From assembly GCA_023375675.1 (NCBI GenBank), contig JALQBC010000001.1, positions 186,001-250,000 of the forward strand: DNA of 64,000 nt. The letters run 5' to 3'. Position numbers and translations under genes: made by a program. Every line of letters starts with the position of its first letter. Positions within the stretch are counted from its first letter, which is position 1. The stretch comes from Cytospora piceicola (Eukaryota > Ascomycota > Sordariomycetes > Diaporthales > Cytosporaceae). Shown here piece after piece: positions 56,881 to 64,000 of this stretch. Under the pieces are notes generated by a model, which worked only from the letters and a program-made list of their open reading frames with translations, was not told the DNA's origin and did not search any database.

Positions 56881-59800
56881 ATATAATAATTTAGAATAAC
56901 GACTCCGACTACTTTAACGTTAACTATTTAGTAAAAGTAGCAGGAAAAAACTTAAAAAATAAATAAAACTTTTAAAAAACCTTTATAAAATATAAAAAAG
57001 AAATCTTATTCGAACTATACCGAAACGATATTATTACCTTTCCTGATATTTAAAAGACTAAAATAAAAATAAGCTTTAGCTATATAACTACCTTTTAAAA
57101 AAAAGAACCCTTTAAATAAACGTAAACTTTAAAAACCGTAGAAAAAATACTATAAAAGAATAAGAAACGAATCGTTAAGTTTATTAAAAAAGGTAAGGTA
57201 ATAATCGATATTATTAACTAAATAGTTTTAGAAAAAGAATTATAAAAAACTAAGCTAAGTAGCGATATAAGCTTTAAAAATATATAGGAACGTAAGAATA
57301 ATTTTAATAAATAGATCGACGATAATACTATAAATAGCCTTATAAAAAAAAAGTATAGTAAATCCTCGAAATAGTAAAAGAAAACCCGGTATTACTTTAA
57401 TATATATTAAATAACCTATACTATTTCTTAAGTAGTATAATAAACTTCGCCTTTTATAAAAATAACGTCTAGTTCGCTATATATAACGTATTAATAAAGA
57501 AAACCGGAAAAGCTACTTATAATAAAACAATATAATAAAGCGATTAGTCTTACTTATCTTTAAGATATATATAATATATAATATAAATCGTTTAAATTTC
57601 GTATATCGACAATAAATATAAAGTATATTATTCTTATAAAGTATAAAACGATTTCTTCTTATAATAATACGCGAATATACTAATCTTATAAGTTTACCGA
57701 CTTAATAATATCGCTTTATACTATTACCGAATAAATAAAGGAAACTTAAAGGATTACGCTATTTTCGTACTTAACGAAAAACATTACCTTTTAAACTATA
57801 TTAAAATAGAATCTATTATCGGTAACTATTTATCGGATATATATTACGTCTATTCTTAATATAAATATATTAAATAGTATAAAATAATACGTATTTTAAA
57901 TAAACGAAAATCGGAAAGAAATCGGCTTTAAGCCTTAAAATAGCTATTAAAAAACGTTTAAGAAAAGATATTTTAGAAAGTAAGAAAAGATATTTTAGAA
58001 AGAAGATTTAAAAGAAAAAACGATACCTTTTAAAGAAATTTATAAAGTAACGCCTTTTAAAAAGAAATAAGACTAAGCTAGAAAATTAGTATAGTAGGTA
58101 GTAAAATAAGTAAAAAACAAGTTAAACTATTAAAAACAGAACTATCTAATAGTAAAGAACTAAGACGATTCTTTAATGTAATAAGCGTTTATAACTATAA
58201 CTACTTATAATTAGAAATATAAATCAGTAAAATTAAACTATACGTATTATTAGATAGTAACGTTTAAAAGAACTTTATTTTTTTAAAAATAGTTAATAAG
58301 TATCGACTAACTTATTATAGAAAGAAAGAACTATATTAACTAAAAACGATCGAAAAAACTAATATTACTTATAGTAACAGATAAATTAATAATAAAACTA
58401 ATTATTTTCTTATTATTATCTAATAATACTATAAGACTTTTAGCTTTAATATTATAAACCTTTTAAACTATAACGTAGTACTAAGTATTATATAATTTAA
58501 AAAGTATAACTTATATATTAATTAAATTACTAGCTAAGTTAATTAAACGAACCGTACCTTAATTAAAAGGATAATTAATAATATCGAGAAAAAGAGTTTA
58601 GTCTTTAAGAACAGCTTAAGAAAATAACGTTTAAACGTACTTAATAATACCTTTAAAAGAGTTTAAAGAACTACTTAAGTTTAAGAAACTATAATAAAGA
58701 AAGATACTTTAAAAAAGAATTATAATATTAAGAAAGTATAAACAAAACTCTTAAGTAAATCGAATATTATATAACTATACTAAATAACGCTATAGCGATA
58801 TAAAGATATAATTAAAAGAGCTAACGTAACTAAAAGAAAACAATAGATAGCGGCTATAATTTAAATAATTTAAAATATTAAAAAATATAAGTATAAGGTA
58901 TAAATATAGTAAAAAGCTAAACTATTAACGATAAAGATAATTATAATAATACGAAAAAAGACTACTTTACGTTAAAAGTAACGGTACGAATATAAAGAAA
59001 TAGTTAAATAAATATAAGAGTTACTTAAATAATTTATAAGCTATTTATAAAAAACTAAGAAAGTAAAGAAAAAACTTAAGAACTATATTTTAAAGGAATA
59101 TAAAAAGTATATTAAACTATTTTTAAAAGACTTCGATATTAAACTACTTAAATATACTTAATAAAATTATAAAATACCTTTAAAAGAAAGAATATAGCTA
59201 AAGTTCTAATAGATTTATAAATTAAACGAAAATTAATTAAAAGTACTTTAAAAGTATTTAAAGAAAAACTTAGCGAAAGGTTATATAAAACGATTAATAT
59301 CGCCGGTAAAATACTTAATCCTGTTTATTTTAAAAGAAAACAGAAAATTAAAACTATACGTTAACTACCGACAGCTTAACGAAATTACTATTAAAAATAA
59401 ATACCTTTTACCTTTAATTAAAAAACTTAAAAATAAACTATATAAAGTAAAAATCTTTATAGCTTTAAACTTAAAAGGAGCTTATAACTTAATTAAAATA
59501 AAAGAAAAAAAAGAATAGAAAATAGCGTTTAAGATATATTATAGATACTATAAGTATTTAGTAATACTATTTAAACTTATTAACGTTTTAGTTACCTTTT
59601 AAGCTATAATTAATTATATACTATAAGAATATTTAAATATTACTATCGTTATATACTTCGATAATATCTTTATTTATTTTAAAAATAAAAGTAAATATAA
59701 AGAGTATATTTACTAAGTATTAAAAGTACTATAAGATATAAAACTACTAATAAAACTAAAAAAAGGTTTTTTTTATATTAAAAAAGTAGATTTTTTTAAA

Positions 59801-62800
59801 TATACTATCTCGTTAAGAGAAATCTGAATATAAAACTTAAAGATTATAGTAGTTAAAGACTAACTTAAACTAATAAACTTTAAAAAAGTTAAAGGCTTTT
59901 TAAAATTTATAAACTTTTACCGATAATTTATTAAAAACTATAGTAAATATATAATACCTTTTATTAATCTTATAAAAAAAGATATACTATTTAATTAAAC
60001 TATAGAAATATAAAAGGTATTCGATAAACTTAAAAATATAGTTATATTAAAACTAGTTTTAATAAAAGTAAATCTTTAAAAACTATTCGAAGTTAAAATA
60101 AACTCTTTAAACTTTATATTCGGAAAATAACTCGGATAGTAAAATAAGAACAGTAAGTTATACTTAGTAGTATTCTTTTTAAAAAAACTTAGCAGATTTA
60201 AACTTCGATATTAAATATATAATAAAGAACTTATAGTAATTATCGAAGTATTTAAAAAATAAGAATTTTACTTACTAAACGTAAAATATTAAGTAAAAGT
60301 TTATTTAAACTATAAAAACTTAATAATATTTATAACTATTAAAGTTCTTAATAAACGATAAATATAATAAGCCGAATTTATATCTTAATTCGATATAAAA
60401 ATCTATTATTATAAGAGAGTAAATAATAAAATCGTAAACGTTTAAAGTAAACACTTAAACTATTAGTAAAACATTATATTAAAAATATAAAGTATTTTTA
60501 AGTAAGATAATAATAACACTTTTATCTAAGAACCGAGATAGTTAAACGTTATCTTCCGGATTAACGTAGATTTAAAATAAGAAACAGAACTTAAAGAGTT
60601 TTAAAAACGGCTTATATTAAAAGAAAAAAAAAACTTTTAAGAAAAAGATAATATACTCTTTTAAATAAATAGACTTTACGTTTTAGAAAACCTATAAAGT
60701 AAGTTTATTTACCGAATATATAAGGTATTAGCCTATAAATATTAAAGAATCGCTTTAATAGTTAAAAGAATCTGATAATATTATAAATTTCTTAAAATAT
60801 AATAATATATTATAATAACGCTTAAAGAATATAAGATTTATAATAAAAATAAAGTAGTACGATATAAGCTTTACAGAAAGCTAAAAGCTTTACTAGTTAT
60901 AATAAAACTATAGAAATTAGTTATTATAAACTTTATCGTTAAACTATTTAAGTTTAAAAAACTAATAACTAAGGTATTATATAATAGTATCTTAGTTACT
61001 ATAGATAAGCTTATTAAATACGCTTACTTTTTACTTTATTAAGAATCCTTAATTATAAAAGAATTAATATATATATTCTTACGAAATATTATTAACTAGT
61101 ATAGATTATTAAAAGAACTTATTATAAACTGCGATATTAAATTTACCTTTTACTTTTAATAAAGACTTATAAATAAGCTAAAAGCGAAGTATAAGCTTTT
61201 AATAGCTTTTTACTTATAAATAGATAAATAGATAAAACAGCTTAATTAAATTATAAAAGCTTACTTTAAAAGTTATATTAATTATAAATAAAATAATTAG
61301 GTTAATCTACTACTATTAATATAAATCGCTTATAATAACGCAGATATAAGTATAATAGAAATATTACTATTTTATATTAACTATAAGTATAATCTTAAAG
61401 TTTATAAAAAACTATTACTTAAAAAAAATAATATAAAAGTATTAAAACGTATTAATAAGATTTATAAATTATATAAATATATTTTAAAAAACTTTCGTTT
61501 ATTTATTAGTAAATAGTAAAATACTATAATTAATAACAATTAAAAGTACTACCTTTAAAGAAAGAGGATAAGGTTTATTTATTATATAAAAACATTAAAA
61601 TAAAAAGATTTAGCGAAAAACTTAATTTTAAAAAATTAAAAGTATTTAAAATTATTAAAAAGCTTTTAAACGTTAACTATAAACTTTTATTATCTTTAAG
61701 AATAAAGATATACTTCGTTTTTTATATTTTATTACTTAAACTAGTATATAAAAATATAAAGCTTAACGAAAAAATCGAACTTAATTACGAAATATAAAAA
61801 TATAAAGTAAAATAAATATTAAATAAACAATAAACTAACGAAAGAATAGAATTCTTAGTTATATAAAAAGGCTATAACTAGTTAAAAAATATATAAAAAC
61901 TAGCAGAAAACCTAAAACATTATAAAGTATTAATTAACTAGTATAAAAAGACTACTAATAACGAAACTAAACTAGTTAAACTAATAACTAAACTAGTTAA
62001 AATAGTTAAATAACAGACTTAAAATACTACCGGTTATAACTAACACGACTAATAAGAAGGATCGATACTAATTATAAAAGATCGATACTAATTACGAAAA
62101 ATCGTTACCGGTTAAATAAAATCCTATTAATAAAATAAAAGATTTATAACTAATTACTAATAACTAGACTAATAAAGTAATATAATAATTAACTAATAGG
62201 CTAAATAAGTTAATTACTAATAAAAAGTAATATTAATAGAAAATATAAATAACTTATTTTTAACTAAACGCTAAGCTAAAACTAATATTCGTTTTAAATT
62301 TTAATAACTCCGTTTTAATACTAGTTAGATCTACCGTACTTTAATTAAAGTTATTACTAATTACTTTAAGAATAATATAAAGTTTTTTTATACTTAAAGT
62401 AGCTTAACAGGCCTCTTCGGCCTTTATATAATTTATTTTATTAAAACTTTTAAAATTATAATACGTTATTTCTTTATTATACTTATAAAGCTAATAACGT
62501 TATTTCGATAAATAAGTAATACGTATAATAAAGATAGCTAATTACTTTTTAGCCTTTTTTTCTTCGGTTTTAATTTATTCGGTTTCTAATAAAATACAGC
62601 TAAAAGTAATAAAAGAAAATCTAACTATATTATAAGTATAACCCCGGCAGGTATATTTACTATACTTCGGATAAGTAGGATTTATAATATAAGAAATATA
62701 TTAAAAACAATAATAAGAATAAGGTAGTATTTCGAAACCGTTTTTATAAACTTTAATAATAAGGATTAAACGGTTTATAGTTTTTTTAAAATAAGGTTTT

Positions 62801-62908
62801 TCGACGTTATTAGGTATAATAAATTAAAAAAGTATAAATATATATAGCTAATAAAGAAAAATAACTTATAAGTTTTCGAAAATAAAAACCGATAAAGAAA
62901 AAGGATAA

Positions 62909-63365
62909 TATTATAACTTAAGGTTAAGGTATTAAAAAGTTATATAATTAAAAAGTTATATATAACTTAAGTAAAGTTAGTATACTATAACAAACAGAAT
63001 CTCTATAAAGGAGTTCCGTTTAATTAAAGTAACTTACTAAAGTTAAGGTTATAATATTTATAGTACTTAATCTGTAAGTATAGTAAGTAAAAAGAGCTTA
63101 TAATACTCTTACTATAAATACCCCGAGCCTATAATTAAAGAGCTAGATATATAAGAATAAAAGGGCACCGCCTTTTAAATAGTTTATAGCTAGTCTTTAA
63201 TTATTAATCTAAGTATTATTCTTATAATAAGTTTTATTACCTTTTAATTATCGTAAAGATAAAGCTCGGAATATTATTTATCTCTTATATATACATTCTA
63301 CTAATAATATAAACCTTACCGGTTATAATAAGTACCTTTATAAAGGTTATACTATAATTATTATA
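62909..63365 (+). repeat. Right LTR of the gypsy element
   Basis: Same length and register as the left LTR, followed by TTATC (63366-63370). Its start reads TA instead of TG. Confidence 0.92.
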
Positions 63366-64000
63366 TTATCCTTTTATACTTTAATATCGACGTTTCTTTA
63401 TATAAAGATAAGTACGTTTCTATTTCTAATAATTATATACTTAAAAGGGTTTATTATTTTAACGTTTATAAGCCGATAAATATTATTAAAAATAAGTATA
63501 GTTATACTTAAGTTTAGTAAAATTAATTATATAAGTAAGTAGATAAATTCGATCTTTATATTTTAAAACGTTATTTATACTTTAATTAAAAAAAACAGCT
63601 AACGTATACTTTTATATTAGTTATTATTTACTTACCTTTTAAATTTTAAGCCGTTCGATCCGATAGGCTAAGTGTTTATTTTATTAAATCTTTTATTTAA
63701 CTATTAAAACGTCGGTATAATATAGTTTAAACTATAAAACAGCCTTTTTAAAAAATACTACTTAGTAGTCTTATAAACGGTACAGCTTTTTATATACTTT
63801 ATATAACGTTTTATTACGTTTTAATAAGGATTTCTTTTTACTTTCCTTTTATTTTAAGCCGTTTTAAGCTTATTTTCTTTTCGGCTTACCTTTACTTTAT
63901 TCCGCCGATCTCTTTATTAAGGTTTCCTTTTAACTATACTAAATATTATATACTATATATATACTATACTTTATCCGGTTATATAAGGTAATAGCTTTTA

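Larger units (their letters stand above)
54653..63365 (+). mobile_element. Ty3/gypsy LTR retrotransposon, 8,713 bp, RIP-inactivated
   Basis: Two direct repeats of identical length (457 bp; 54653-55109 and 62909-63365) bound the element, with the 5-bp duplication TTATC on both sides. A purine-rich tract (about 62891-62908) precedes the right LTR. In the plus strand the mutated domains appear in Ty3/gypsy order. A gag zinc knuckle is near 56030-56070 and an aspartic protease LDS-type site near 58240. Reverse transcriptase blocks lie at about 59280-59700 (YRQLNEITIKN and a Y.D-N/D box). Integrase segments are near 61000 (a DKL.KYAYF block) and 61360 (LFYVNYKYN). Stops occur throughout; it is dead as an autonomous element. 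Confidence 0.93.
50381..64000. repeat. 13.6-kb AT-rich, RIP-mutated repeat block
   Basis: From here to the window end the sequence is dominated by TA steps with CpA and TpG very scarce, the hallmark of repeat-induced point mutation. Open frames are destroyed by frequent TAA/TAG. It contains at least two nested retrotransposons described separately. No functional gene is present. Confidence 0.92.

Noticed and set aside
1..64000. tRNA or rRNA genes
   Set aside because: Looked for B-box-like GTTCGANTC with a matching A-box; isolated hits such as near 15437 lack a foldable partner.

Overview
This 64-kb window is nuclear DNA of a filamentous ascomycete (Pezizomycotina, most likely a Sordariomycete). 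The reasons are short GT-AG introns (about 50-230 nt) with CTRAY-type branch sites, fungal families such as Kgd4, HET-domain and UstYa proteins, and long AT-rich blocks almost devoid of CpA, as left by repeat-induced point mutation (RIP). The species cannot be named from the sequence.

Layout. From 1 to about 33.8 kb the window is ordinary mid-GC DNA with widely spaced genes: the end of an NRPS-type condensation domain (1-1494), diphosphomevalonate decarboxylase ERG19 (1976-3281), a RUS/DUF647 membrane protein (4178-5621), cytochrome c heme lyase (6502-7569), an MFS sugar transporter with a 16-nt microexon (9375-11368), a 5.4-kb stretch without a recognisable gene, Kgd4 (16777-17322), an F-box-like protein (19233-20660), a polynucleotide kinase 3'-phosphatase (22195-23641), a GH17 glucanase (26470-27640), an amino acid permease (30033-32028) and an SDR dehydrogenase (32523-33776). 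Several intergenic regions carry clusters of a TACCTAGGTA-type repeat.

From 34 to 50 kb the DNA is accessory in character: a broken HET-domain gene (34089-35650), an intact 11-exon ABCC transporter (35968-40993), a DOMON/cytochrome b561 protein (42007-43380), a secreted precursor made of 13 Kex2-bounded repeats (44228-45106, minus), a UstYa-family protein with both HxxHC motifs (46342-47352, plus) and a five-exon MFS exporter (48217-49968, minus). Precursor, UstYa and exporter together look like a dikaritin-type fungal RiPP (ribosomal peptide) biosynthetic cluster: the precursor would be secreted, cut at Lys-Arg sites, cyclised oxidatively by the UstYa protein and exported. Its repeats carry five core variants. 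This is the most interesting system here. The promoter region between precursor and UstYa holds a 600-bp AT-rich element with perfect 34-bp terminal inverted repeats and a TA target duplication, inserted into a minisatellite.

From about 50.4 kb to the end the DNA is RIP-mutated AT-rich repeat. It contains a Ty1/copia reverse-transcriptase relic on the minus strand and, inserted after it, an 8,713-bp Ty3/gypsy retrotransposon (54653-63365) with two 457-bp LTRs and the 5-bp target duplication TTATC. No coding capacity remains in this block.
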